Positions 9,235 to 17,756 of a stretch of DNA of 64,000 nt are shown here, one piece after another. The notes beneath the pieces are model-generated. The model did no database searches and was not told where the DNA came from. It saw only the letters and a program-made list of their open reading frames with translations. The position numbers were made by a program, and so were the translations under genes. How positions within the stretch are numbered: the stretch's first letter is position 1; the number at the start of each line of letters is the position of its first letter. The DNA comes from Gillisella vitis (lineage in GTDB: Bacteria > Pseudomonadota > Alphaproteobacteria > Rhizobiales > Rhizobiaceae). Where the stretch lies: positions 744,001 through 808,000 of the forward strand of contig NZ_CP056047.1 in the NCBI RefSeq assembly GCF_021559775.1, written 5' to 3'.

Positions 9235-10833
9235 TTACTTGGACAGGCTCAGATACTTGGAGAGGTGCCAATCAACGCCACTGTCGCCCCAGCCCTGCAC
9301 GTTTTCAGAGACCATCCACAGATTGGACCGGAAATACAGCGGCATGATCGGCTGGTCCTTCACCTGAATAGCTTCAGCCTGCTTCATCAGCTCCATGCGC
9401 TTGGCCGGATCGGTTTCCTTGTAGGATTTCGCCATCAAGGCGTCGAATTCCGGGTTATTCCAATGCGGATAATTGAAGGTCTTGTTGTCGCTGATTTGCA
9501 GCGCCAGGAAATTTTCCGGGTCGGCATAGTCGGCGGCCCAGGCCGCACGGGCAACGTTGAACTTGCCGCCTTCCTGCAAGTAGGAGTAATGCGAGGCCAC
9601 ATCGAGATTGGTCAGCTTGACCGTAGCACCAAAGGTGGTCTTCCACATGTCGGCAATGGCGGTCGCCAGCCGTTCGTGGTCGGCATTGGTGTTATAGCGG
9701 ATTTCGATGTTGAGCGGCTTAGCGCCCTTGCCGTAACCGGCCTCTTTCATCAATTCAATGGCCTTGTCCTCGCGGTCGATCTGCGAGAGCTTGGCGAATT
9801 CAGGCTGCGGGCCGGTGCCGTAGCCTTCCATGCCCGGCGGCACGAAGCTATAGGCTGGGATCACCGCGCCGGAGCGAATGTCATTGGCGACGAAATCACG
9901 ATCAACGGCCATGGACAGCGCCTGACGGACGCGCACGTCGCTATAGGGTGCTTCGCGGGTGTCGAAAGCGTAATATTCGGTCGAGAGTGCAGGCGTTGCG
10001 TGAACCTGTGCGCCGAAGGACGCCTTGAGGCGCTTCAACTGGTCGAGCGGCAGACCATAGCTGACATCCAGTTCCTTGGCTTCATAGCGGCGCTGGGCAG
10101 CGGCCTGATCGTCGATCGGGTAGAAGATCACCTTGTCGAGCTTGACGTTTTTCGCATCCCAGTAGTTTTCATTTTTAACGACGGTCAGGCTGTCATTCGG
10201 CACATGGGCTTGCAGCTTGAAGGCACCGTTGGAGACCATATTGCCCGGCTTGACGAATTGGTCGCCGAATTTTTCATAATTGGCCTTGCTGATTGGCAAG
10301 GACGTATAATGGGTCATCAATTGCAGGAAGAATGGCGTTGCCTGTTCCAGGGTGATTTCCAGCGTGTGGTCATCCACAGCCTTCACACCAAGCTGTTCGG
10401 GCGGCAATTCACCCTTGTTGACCTTCTGGGCATTTTTGATCGGATAAAGAATATTGGCGTATTCGGCGGCTGTCTTCGGATTTTCCTCACGCTGAAGGGA
10501 GAAGACGAAGTCGCCTGCCGTCAGAGGTGTGCCATCAGACCACTTGGCATCCTTGCGAAGGTTGAACGTGTAGACCGTGCCATCCGTGGAGATTTTCCAG
10601 CTTTCGGCCACGCCTGGCTGGATCTTGCCAGCATTGTCGAACACCACGAGACCTTCGTAGAGGTCCTGCATGATATGACCTTCAATGTCGATCGAGATAT
10701 GGGCCGGATCGAGCGACTTGGGCTCTGCGCCATTGCCGCGCCGAAGCACCGCTTCCGCCAATGCACTGCTTGCACCAAACAGCAGGGAACCTGCCAGCAC
10801 TGCCGTTGCCAATCGGATTTTCATCTGGGTCAT
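9235..10833 (-). CDS. Periplasmic oligopeptide-binding protein (SBP family 5), OppA-like
   Basis: 532 aa from the ATG at 10833, chosen because GGAG lies upstream and a clean signal peptide follows (MKIRLATAVLAGSLLFGASSALA, cut after ALA). The upstream in-frame extension to 11025 has no signal-peptide logic. The mature protein opens with EAVLRRGNGAEPKSLDPAHI and carries the family-5 pattern WKISTDGTVYTFNLRKDAKWSDG. It captures peptides in the periplasm and is the first gene of the four-gene operon 10833-5530. The true peptide range cannot be read from sequence. Confidence 0.93.
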   Translation of the reverse strand: MTQMKIRLATAVLAGSLLFGASSALAEAVLRRGNGAEPKSLDPAHISIDIEGHIMQDLYEGLVVFDNAGKIQPGVAESWKISTDGTVYTFNLRKDAKWSDGTPLTAGDFVFSLQREENPKTAAEYANILYPIKNAQKVNKGELPPEQLGVKAVDDHTLEITLEQATPFFLQLMTHYTSLPISKANYEKFGDQFVKPGNMVSNGAFKLQAHVPNDSLTVVKNENYWDAKNVKLDKVIFYPIDDQAAAQRRYEAKELDVSYGLPLDQLKRLKASFGAQVHATPALSTEYYAFDTREAPYSDVRVRQALSMAVDRDFVANDIRSGAVIPAYSFVPPGMEGYGTGPQPEFAKLSQIDREDKAIELMKEAGYGKGAKPLNIEIRYNTNADHERLATAIADMWKTTFGATVKLTNLDVASHYSYLQEGGKFNVARAAWAADYADPENFLALQISDNKTFNYPHWNNPEFDALMAKSYKETDPAKRMELMKQAEAIQVKDQPIMPLYFRSNLWMVSENVQGWGDSGVDWHLSKYLSLSK

Positions 10834-11137
10834 TCTTGTTGTCTCCGCGCCCGTAAGGAATTCGTTCGGGTGTTGACCAAATGGTAAAACTGCCCAAAAA
10901 ACAAGCCCTGCCTTCAAAAAAACATTGTCGGTTTCTGACAACAGGCACTTTGTGCTCAAAAGGCAAAATGTTTTCCACAGTTTGGTCCCGCGTCCCCATG
11001 ATTTCAGGGAAAGTTGGTGCTCCATTCTGCCTATCGGAGTTATTTTAGTATTTTATTATTCAAATTGCGATGTCCGTGGGATCGCATTCCGCTGAACGGT
11101 TCTCATGCTGCGGCAGTTCTGGACATGGCAGGCGCGT
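10834..11137. other. Promoter region of the peptide ABC operon
   Basis: 304 bases between the GS-like gene end and the binding-protein start. AT-rich near 11040-11065. The operon promoter should lie here; I could not fix a -35/-10 pair. No gene is seen. Confidence 0.5.
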
Positions 11138-12493
11138 TTACAAGCGCGGCAGATAGGTCCGATAATCGAAATCCGACACGGTGCGCAGATAGGTGATCGC
11201 TTCCTTGCGCTTGGTATCACCGTAGAGTTGGCGATATTGTTTTCCGAAAACATCGGCGATGAAATCAGACGTGCGAAAGGCATCGACGGCGGTCAGGAAG
11301 TCATGGGTCAGCAGGTCCGGGCTGGCGGCTGGCGCATCAGGCGTCGTTACAGGGCCGGGATCGAGATCGGCCTCCAACCCCTTCAACATGCCGCCGAGAA
11401 TGGCGGCGAGCAGCAGATGCGGATTGGCGTCGGCACCCGCCACCCGGTGCTCGATCCGTGCTGCCGGGCCGTCCTTGTCCGGAATGCGGATCGCGGTGCC
11501 GCGATGGCCGAAACCCCAGTCGATCCGGTCCGGTGCAAAGGAGCCGGGCTGGAAACGGCGATAGGAATTGGCAAAGGGCGCAAAAATCAGCTGCGCTTCC
11601 CGCATGGTCTGCAACAGGCCCGCCGTTACCGATTTCAGTTTGACCGGTTCGCCGCCTTTGGCATCAAGAATATTGCGGCCCTCAGCATCGATAATGCTGA
11701 CATGCACATGCAGGCCGGAACCGGCCTGGTCGCCATAGGGCTTGGCCATGCAGGTGGATTTCAGCCCATGGCGACGGGCGGCAAATTCGGCGACGCGCTT
11801 CAGGTAGATGCAGTCATCCGCCGCCGCCATAGCGTCGGGCCGGTGCAGAAGATTGACCTCGAACTGGCCGGGGCCGAATTCCGCCGTCGTCGCATCGGCG
11901 GGCAGGCCCATGGCATCGGCATAGGCGCGCACGGTGGCGAGGTAATCCTCCATCGCTCCGGTTGCCCGCATGTCATACAGTTGGAAACCGTTCGGCTCGC
12001 CCCGATAGGTCAGCGCCCTAGGCGGCATGGGCCTTCCGGTCTCGCGCCAATCATCTTCCATCACGTAAAATTCCAGCTCGGTCGCCACGACCGGCGTCAG
12101 GCCCAAGGCCGCAAACCGCTCCAGCACCCGGGCCAGAATGGCGCGCGGGCAGACGAAATGCGGCTGGCCCTCAAGTGTATGCATAGTGGCAAGCACCTGT
12201 TTGGAGCCTGATGGAGCCCAGGGCATGGCGGACAGCGAACGCTTGTCGGGAATGCACAGGCCATCTGGATCGCCCAAGGTCAGCGAAATGCCGGTCAGGT
12301 CGTCATTGTCATCACCCCAGATATCCAGCGACTGGGTGGAGGCGGGCAGGCGGACGCTGTTTTTCCAGACCTTGTCCTCGGCGTTGAGCGGGATCATCTT
12401 GCCGCGCAGATCGCCATTCATGCCGACCAGCAGGATTTCGATCCGGGCCTGCGGGTCGAGAGCGGTGCTGGTGGAGGCGTCAATCTGGGTCAT
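11138..12493 (-). CDS. Glutamine synthetase-family enzyme, likely gamma-glutamylpolyamine synthetase
   Basis: 451 aa from the ATG at 12493; longer in-frame starts (12559 ATG, 12589 TTG) add a non-conserved leader that would meet the divergent gene. GS motifs are present: AEFGPGQFEVNL, GSGLHVHVS, NSYRRFQPGSFAP and RIEHRVAGADANPHL, covering metal, ATP and glutamate sites. The class is GSIII-like PuuA/SpuI, enzymes that ligate glutamate to putrescine or other amines. The divergent SpuC-type aminotransferase 125 bp away supports polyamine catabolism. Substrate is inferred; ligation of other amines is possible. Confidence 0.82.
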   Translation of the reverse strand: MTQIDASTSTALDPQARIEILLVGMNGDLRGKMIPLNAEDKVWKNSVRLPASTQSLDIWGDDNDDLTGISLTLGDPDGLCIPDKRSLSAMPWAPSGSKQVLATMHTLEGQPHFVCPRAILARVLERFAALGLTPVVATELEFYVMEDDWRETGRPMPPRALTYRGEPNGFQLYDMRATGAMEDYLATVRAYADAMGLPADATTAEFGPGQFEVNLLHRPDAMAAADDCIYLKRVAEFAARRHGLKSTCMAKPYGDQAGSGLHVHVSIIDAEGRNILDAKGGEPVKLKSVTAGLLQTMREAQLIFAPFANSYRRFQPGSFAPDRIDWGFGHRGTAIRIPDKDGPAARIEHRVAGADANPHLLLAAILGGMLKGLEADLDPGPVTTPDAPAASPDLLTHDFLTAVDAFRTSDFIADVFGKQYRQLYGDTKRKEAITYLRTVSDFDYRTYLPRL

Positions 12494-12618
12494 GGCGGGC
12501 TTTCGAAAGAGGTCTGCCAGCCCTTGGCGGTTCTTGCCAAAGCTGGTGCATATCGTCATGGTCGTAGCGGATAAATTGCCGCCTTTCAATGCGACTCCGC
12601 CGCCTGAGGATGCCTGCC

Positions 12619-13989
12619 ATGAACGAGAAACCTGCCGTCCTTTCCAATCTTGCCGCCATCGATGCCGCCCATCATCTGCACCCGTTCAACGACACAAAAA
12701 AGCTGAACGAGGCAGGTGTGCGCATTATTGAGCGTGCTGAAGGCGTCCATATCTGGGATGCGACGGGCAAGAAATATCTGGATGCGTTTGGCGGGTTGTG
12801 GTGCGTCAATGTCGGCTATGGCCGCAAGTCGATTGCGGATGCGGCCTATGCGCAAATGCAGGAACTACCCTACTACAACACGTTTTTCGGCTCCACCACG
12901 CCACCGGCGACACTCTTGGCCCAGAAGGTCACAAGTCTGGCCGGGCAGCAGATGAACCATGTGTTCTTCACCAATTCAGGCTCGGAAGCGACTGATACAT
13001 GGTTTCGACTGGCGCGGGTCTATTGGAAGGCACTCGGCCATCCCACCAAAACCCAGGTGATTGCCCGCAAGAATGGCTATCATGGCTCGACTGTTGCGGG
13101 CGCTTCGCTGGGCGGCATGAAATACATGCATGAACAGGGCAATCTGCCGATTGAGGGTATTCACCACATCAACCAGCCCTATTGGTATGGCGAGGGTGGC
13201 ACCCTGTCACCTGACGAGTTTGGCCTGAAGGCCGCGCAGGAGCTGGAAGCGAAAATTTTGGAATTGGGTGCGGAAAACGTCGCGGCCTTTGTCGCCGAGC
13301 CAGTGCAAGGGGCGGGCGGCGTAATCATTCCGCCGCAGACCTATTGGCCGGAGATCGTCCGGATCTGCCAGCACTATGACGTTCTGCTGGTCTCCGACGA
13401 AGTGATCTGTGGCTTTGGCCGGTTGGGCAGCTGGTTCGGCTATCAGCATTTCGGTTTCGAGCCGGATCTGGCCCCGATTGCCAAGGGCCTATCGTCAGGC
13501 TATCTGCCGGTTGGTGGCGTGCTGGTCTCGGATCGGGTGGCCGAGGTGCTGATCAATGAAGTCGGCGATTTCAATCACGGCTATACCTATTCCGGCCATC
13601 CGGTCTGTGCGGCGGCGGCATTGGAAAACATCCGTATCCTCGAAGAGGAAAAGCTGGTGGAGCGGGTGCGCGACGATATCGGCCCCTATTTCGCCACGGC
13701 GCTGGCGTCGCTTGCCGATCATCCGTGCGTGGGCGAAGTGGTCAGCCTTGGCCTGATCGGCGCGGTGCAATTGACGGCGGACAAGGCGTCGCGCCGTCGT
13801 TTCGCCAAGCCCGACGATGTTGGCGCGCAAGTGCGTAATCAGTGCGTTGCCAGTGGCGTGATTGTCCGCGCCACCGGCGACCGCATGCTGTTTTCACCGC
13901 CATTTATTATCTCCCGCGCCGAGGTCGATCAGGCGGTGGAGGTTTTGGGCAAGGCGCTGGACTGGCTGCGCGACAATTATCGCGAATAG
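12619..13989 (+). CDS. spuC: Aminotransferase class III, SpuC-like (putrescine/omega-amino acid:pyruvate)
   Basis: 456 aa from the ATG at 12619, with GAGG 9 nt upstream; the ATG at 12610 is too close to that site. It tracks Pseudomonas SpuC closely by eye: HHLHPFNDTKKLNEAG, GLWCVNVGYG, NGYHGSTVAGASLGGMKYMH and INQPYWYGEGG. The PLP lysine is K289 in APIAKGLSSGYLPVGG. It would move the amino group of putrescine or a related omega-amine to pyruvate. Divergent from the GS-like gene, with a shared control region of only about 125 bp, so the two are probably co-regulated. Confidence 0.88.
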   Translation: MNEKPAVLSNLAAIDAAHHLHPFNDTKKLNEAGVRIIERAEGVHIWDATGKKYLDAFGGLWCVNVGYGRKSIADAAYAQMQELPYYNTFFGSTTPPATLLAQKVTSLAGQQMNHVFFTNSGSEATDTWFRLARVYWKALGHPTKTQVIARKNGYHGSTVAGASLGGMKYMHEQGNLPIEGIHHINQPYWYGEGGTLSPDEFGLKAAQELEAKILELGAENVAAFVAEPVQGAGGVIIPPQTYWPEIVRICQHYDVLLVSDEVICGFGRLGSWFGYQHFGFEPDLAPIAKGLSSGYLPVGGVLVSDRVAEVLINEVGDFNHGYTYSGHPVCAAAALENIRILEEEKLVERVRDDIGPYFATALASLADHPCVGEVVSLGLIGAVQLTADKASRRRFAKPDDVGAQVRNQCVASGVIVRATGDRMLFSPPFIISRAEVDQAVEVLGKALDWLRDNYRE

Positions 13990-14046
13990 GTCACTTTATT
14001 GCCAAGTCTCTGACATGCTCACGCATCCTCGCCTTGAAGGCGTTGT

Positions 14047-14120
14047 AAATATCTCAAATGCTTGCACGGCTTGAGATATTTGCAAAGGGAATACAAGGTC
14101 ATTTTCAATGACCTTGGTAT
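14047..14120. repeat. Double-hairpin intergenic repeat, copy B
   Basis: Homologous to copy A at 914-994. First hairpin pairs 14047-14057 with 14071-14081; the second pairs 14095-14103 with 14107-14115 (AAGGTCATT / AATGACCTT). It fills the gap between the convergent SpuC-like and DUF2218 genes and abuts the latter's stop codon, so it may serve as a terminator for both. Confidence 0.7.
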
Positions 14121-14407
14121 CACGCAGGCTTCCAATCAAAGGGCAGGGGCGCTTCGCGGAAAGCGAAGCGGTCGAGATGGCTGGAGACCACGCCTTTGAA
14201 GCGCTCCAGCAGGTCATCGCTTGCGGCTTCGATGGTGACAGTCAGTCCTGCTTCGTCGCAAGTCATCACAGCGATGGCATTGTCGAATTTGACGGTACCT
14301 TTTTGGTCGCCGAGATCGACCTCCAGTTTATGGCTCCAATGCTTGCAGAGCTGCTGGACATATTTCCAACCGTGTTCGGTTGGGACGGTGGCAATGGTTT
14401 TGGTCAT
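14120..14407 (-). CDS. DUF2218 domain protein
   Basis: 95 aa from the ATG at 14407; a TTG two codons earlier would overlap the padR stop. The whole protein is one DUF2218 domain, with the pattern HGWKYVQQLCKHWSHKLEV at the front and FDWKPA at the end. DUF2218 is often fused to siderophore-interacting (SIP/ViuB-type) ferric reductases or encoded near them. Here it is alone and lies 2 bp after a PadR gene whose closest characterised relative, NfeR/YqjI, controls a ferric reductase. A role in iron or nickel handling is therefore inferred. The cytosolic location follows from the lack of a signal peptide. Confidence 0.82.
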   Translation of the reverse strand: MTKTIATVPTEHGWKYVQQLCKHWSHKLEVDLGDQKGTVKFDNAIAVMTCDEAGLTVTIEAASDDLLERFKGVVSSHLDRFAFREAPLPFDWKPA

Positions 14408-14409
14408 GA

Positions 14410-15024
14410 TCAAAGCCTTTCAATTTTGCTGGCTGCTTCATCGAGAATGCGGGCGACGTCCAATTGTGTCTCGCGCGATACGTCGTCCTGGGCGAGCCGG
14501 TCATGGATCACGGCGCGCAGATTATGGATTGCTCGGCGCACTGGCCCGGCATCGGTGCGTTCGGTCAATTTGGCAAGGGCGGTCAGCCGGGCGATGGCAA
14601 TCTCTACCGCTTCGGCATTGTCGTCGAGGTGGATTTTTCCAGCCTCGGTAATACCCAGCAATTTGCGGGCACCCTCGGTCTGTTGTTCCTCGGCCAGCCC
14701 CATATCCAACAACAGGGTCATGGTCGGATAGATCACGCCGGGGCTGGGCGCATAGGCGCCGCCCGACAGCCGCTCGATTTCGCGGATCAGGTCATAGCCA
14801 TGGCGCGGCAGTTCCGAAATCAGCTTTAGCAGCACCAGCCGCAATTCGCCGGTTTCAAACATTCGGCGGCGTTCGCCATCGCGTCCGTGCTTGCCGCCTG
14901 GTCCCTTGTGTCCAAAAGGACCGCCACGCATCGCGTGCATCAGGTCGGCAAGTGGATGGCCCCCTCGACCGCCATGTCTGCCACCATGTTCCCCTTGGTA
15001 TTCGTGTGAATGAGAAAACCGCAT
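14410..15024 (-). CDS. PadR-family regulator, NfeR/YqjI-like, with His/Gly-rich N-terminus
   Basis: 204 aa, ATG at 15024 with GGAGATA upstream. Residues 1-50 are rich in His and Gly (HSHEYQGEHGGRHGGRGGHP and more), a probable metal-binding tail. The PadR winged helix starts at about residue 55: FETGELRLVLLKLISELPRHGYDLIREIE, then SPGVIYPTMTLL. E. coli YqjI (NfeR) has the same layout, binds Fe/Ni through its His/Cys-rich tail and represses itself and a ferric reductase. This homologue has His but no Cys in its tail. It is first gene of a two-gene operon with DUF2218 and is preceded by a perfect palindrome overlapping the likely -10. Confidence 0.85.
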   Translation of the reverse strand: MRFSHSHEYQGEHGGRHGGRGGHPLADLMHAMRGGPFGHKGPGGKHGRDGERRRMFETGELRLVLLKLISELPRHGYDLIREIERLSGGAYAPSPGVIYPTMTLLLDMGLAEEQQTEGARKLLGITEAGKIHLDDNAEAVEIAIARLTALAKLTERTDAGPVRRAIHNLRAVIHDRLAQDDVSRETQLDVARILDEAASKIERL

Positions 15025-15051
15025 TGTGTATCTCCGATAAGTTTTTATAGG

Positions 15052-15082
15052 TCTAAGATATATCTTAGATAAAATCTATCAA
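15052..15082 (-). promoter_or_regulatory. padR promoter with 18-bp palindromic operator
   Basis: Perfect palindrome TCTAAGATATATCTTAGA at 15052-15069, ending 28 bp before the padR start codon. On the minus strand a TTGATA (15082-15077) stands 16 bp from TATCTT (15060-15055), so the palindrome would cover the -10 box. This suits self-repression by the PadR protein; the promoter elements are inferred. Confidence 0.7.
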
Positions 15083-15116
15083 GAGGCATTGCGATTTTTT
15101 TTGCCAAATCGAAATG

Positions 15117-16643
15117 TCAGGGTGTGGTGGAATAATAGAGGGCGTAGCCGAAGGAATAGAGCGAATGCGGCCGTCCATGCAGGAAGGGCAGGGCGATTTC
15201 GCCGACCGATTGCGCCTGAAGGCCGGGATAGGTGGCGATCCAGTCCTTCATTGCCTTCGGCATTTCCGGATTGGGCCTGCCGAAATTGCGCCAAATCACC
15301 AGCAGCGGATGCTGCGCATCGAAACGTGCTGGTACAGGTACGCCGCTGGTCGGGGGAACGGTGACAGCAATATCGGGTGCATGCAGGCGAATGTTGCCAG
15401 CCATCTGCTGATCGCTGGTCAGCACCAGAACCGGGCGGTTTGGCGCAGAGGCGAGTGCTGTGGAAACGGCTTGGCCATAGGGTACATTCTGCTTCTGATA
15501 ATGGCCGATAATGCCGGCACCAACCACGCGGCCATAGAGGATGACAGGCACCAGCACCATGATGGTAAGCGCTACCACCAGAAAGCGGCGCAACTGGCCA
15601 TCTTCGCCCAGGCCAGCCGCTTCGACTTTCAGGCAGAGATAGAGCGGCAGCATCAGAAAACAGGGCGCAAGCCAGCGGTCCTTGATGGCGCTGACCCCGC
15701 CGAAGATCACCATCAACGCCAAAACCGCGACCACAAGCAGCATCATCCGACCCAGCAACCGGGTCCATTCATTGCTGGCGGACAAAACGGAAGCGGCTGG
15801 ACGCGGCAGATGCGGGAAGGGCAAGGTCCGAGCGAAGGGTATCAATAGCAGCGCCATGGTGGGCGCGGCGCTGGCCAGAACCGCAGTGCTGAGCGAGGTC
15901 AGCCCCTTGAAGATTTGCTGCGGTAGGCTGGTAATATTGTCATCGGTCATTTTACCCAGCGTATTGCGCGTCGCTTCCTGCATATGCTGGAAAAACCACA
16001 GGGCATGTGGCAGCACGATGGCCAGCGCCACGCCAGCCGTCAGCAGGATGCGCCAATCCAGCAGGCGACGACGGAATTTCGGCTCCGCCAGGATGGCGAG
16101 GAAGGCGGCGCTGACCAGTAGGACGAAGTTGTATTTGGAAATAAACCCGCAGCCGATGGCAGCCCCGGTCAGGGCATAGCTCCAGAGACAGGGAGATTTC
16201 AGGGTCCGCAACACCCCGAACAGCAGCAGCGCGGTACAGAAAATCAGCGCGACGGTATGGGTCAGGTCTCGCTGTGCCTCAAAGCTGATCTGCGGCATGG
16301 TCAACAGGCTGAGGCAGGCGATGATGACGAGATCCCGGCTTTTCAGCACCTGTGCTGCGGCCAGCGCGATCAACACGTAGCTGGCAAACAGCATCAGGTT
16401 TTTCAATAGCGCCAGCGCCAACCGGTTGGGGCCGAGTAGCTCCACCACGCCATACTGGATCCAGTTGTAGAACGGCGGCTGGCTGTCGTAGCCGATTGAA
16501 AGCCATTGCGCATAATAGAGCTGCTGGCCTTCGTCCAGTTCCAGCGACGCGGGTAAGGCCAGACGCACCAGCACCTGAACGATGAAATAGACGCCCAGGA
16601 GAAGGAAGAGCGAAGCGGGCTTCTGCCGGAGCGTCAAAATCAT
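15117..16643 (-). CDS. GT39-family membrane glycosyltransferase
   Basis: 508 aa with about 12 hydrophobic segments. After TM1 comes the acidic pair in LELDEGQQLYYAQW (D37, E38), the usual catalytic and metal site of GT-C enzymes such as ArnT and the rhizobial Rgt galacturonosyltransferases. The C-terminal 150 residues form a periplasmic domain. These enzymes move a sugar from a polyprenyl phosphate to lipid A, LPS core or another surface acceptor on the periplasmic side. Its start lies 1 bp after the stop of the GT2 gene that probably makes the polyprenyl-phosphate sugar. Sugar and acceptor are unknown. Confidence 0.85.
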   Translation of the reverse strand: MILTLRQKPASLFLLLGVYFIVQVLVRLALPASLELDEGQQLYYAQWLSIGYDSQPPFYNWIQYGVVELLGPNRLALALLKNLMLFASYVLIALAAAQVLKSRDLVIIACLSLLTMPQISFEAQRDLTHTVALIFCTALLLFGVLRTLKSPCLWSYALTGAAIGCGFISKYNFVLLVSAAFLAILAEPKFRRRLLDWRILLTAGVALAIVLPHALWFFQHMQEATRNTLGKMTDDNITSLPQQIFKGLTSLSTAVLASAAPTMALLLIPFARTLPFPHLPRPAASVLSASNEWTRLLGRMMLLVVAVLALMVIFGGVSAIKDRWLAPCFLMLPLYLCLKVEAAGLGEDGQLRRFLVVALTIMVLVPVILYGRVVGAGIIGHYQKQNVPYGQAVSTALASAPNRPVLVLTSDQQMAGNIRLHAPDIAVTVPPTSGVPVPARFDAQHPLLVIWRNFGRPNPEMPKAMKDWIATYPGLQAQSVGEIALPFLHGRPHSLYSFGYALYYSTTP

Positions 16644-16644
16644 C

Positions 16645-17670
16645 TCAGATATCCTTGGTATCCGGTGCCTGGTCGTAGGTCTTGCGGATCACATAGGCGC
16701 GGGGCGCGTCATAGGAACGGGTCAGCATTTCCGCGACAATGCCAGTGGTGATCATCTGGATCGATGCCAGGAACAGCATGACGCCGACCAGCAGCAGCGG
16801 GCGCGTGCCGATATCCTCGCCCATCAGCTTGATGACGAACAGATAGAACAGGATCAGCGCGCTGATCGTGCCGATGAAGAAGCCGATCATCCCGAAGAAA
16901 TGGCCGGGCCTCTGGCGAAACCGCATGAAGAACAGCACGGCCAGCAGATCGAGCACGACGCGGGCGGTGCGGGAAATGCCGTATTTCGAGGTGCCGAACT
17001 GGCGGGCGTGGTGATTGACCACAGTTTCGCCGATCCGTGACGATGGAATGACGCTGGCGACCCAGGCCGGGATGAAGCGGTGCATGCCGCCCATGATGCT
17101 GATCTGTTTGATGATATGGGCGCGGTACAGCTTCAGCCCGCAGCCATAATCATGGATGCGCACGCCGGTGACCTTGCCGATTAGCCGGTTGGCGCACCAG
17201 GAGGGGATCTTGCGCAGCACCAGGGCATCCTGCCTTGCCTTGCGCCAGCCGCAGAGCAGGTCGAGATCACGGCTTTCCAACTCGACGATCATGCCGGGAA
17301 TGTCATGCGGATCGTTTTGCAGGTCGCCGTCCAGCGAGGCAATCAGCCGTCCGCGTGCGGCGTCGAAACCGGCCTGAAGGCCCGCTGCCTGGCCGAAATT
17401 GCGCTGGAATTCGATGATTTTCAGGTCCAGGCCCTCCCGACCGATATAGGCCTGCGCCCGGCTCAATGTCCGGTCGGTGGAGCCGTCATCGATGACGATC
17501 AGTTCCCAGGGCTTGCCGAAATCCTTCAGCGCTTCCATCACCCGCTCGATCATGCGACCAATATTGTCTTCTTCGTTCATGAAGGGCACGACGACCGACA
17601 GTTCGATCGCGGATGCGGCATTATCAGAGGAAGCAGGGCCGGTCACGGCGGCGAAACGGTCTGTCGGCAA
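16645..17670 (-). CDS. GT2 polyprenyl-phosphate glycosyltransferase (ArnC/DPM1-like)
   Basis: 341 aa. The GT-A catalytic domain runs from about residue 23 (ELSVVVPFMNEEDNIG), with DDGSTD at 61-66 and DGDLQNDP near 115. Two TM helices occupy the C-terminus, as in ArnC, GtrB and rhizobial RgtE. These enzymes load a nucleotide sugar onto undecaprenyl phosphate on the cytoplasmic face. The next gene, a GT39 transferase, would use the product. Upstream and divergent lies a flippase-like membrane gene. It is first of the two-gene operon. Confidence 0.88.
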   Translation of the reverse strand: MPTDRFAAVTGPASSDNAASAIELSVVVPFMNEEDNIGRMIERVMEALKDFGKPWELIVIDDGSTDRTLSRAQAYIGREGLDLKIIEFQRNFGQAAGLQAGFDAARGRLIASLDGDLQNDPHDIPGMIVELESRDLDLLCGWRKARQDALVLRKIPSWCANRLIGKVTGVRIHDYGCGLKLYRAHIIKQISIMGGMHRFIPAWVASVIPSSRIGETVVNHHARQFGTSKYGISRTARVVLDLLAVLFFMRFRQRPGHFFGMIGFFIGTISALILFYLFVIKLMGEDIGTRPLLLVGVMLFLASIQMITTGIVAEMLTRSYDAPRAYVIRKTYDQAPDTKDI

Positions 17671-17756
17671 GGGAGGAACTCCGAAAATTGCTGGCCTTTA
17701 TAAGTCCGGGTGTTATAGGAACCGGCGCGGCCACGCAATTCGGAACTGTCAGGGCA

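Noticed and set aside
9229..10887. Long plus-strand open frame (552 codons)
   Set aside because: Exactly antisense to the peptide-binding protein gene; composition is that of a reverse-complement frame of GC-rich coding DNA and no family motif is present.
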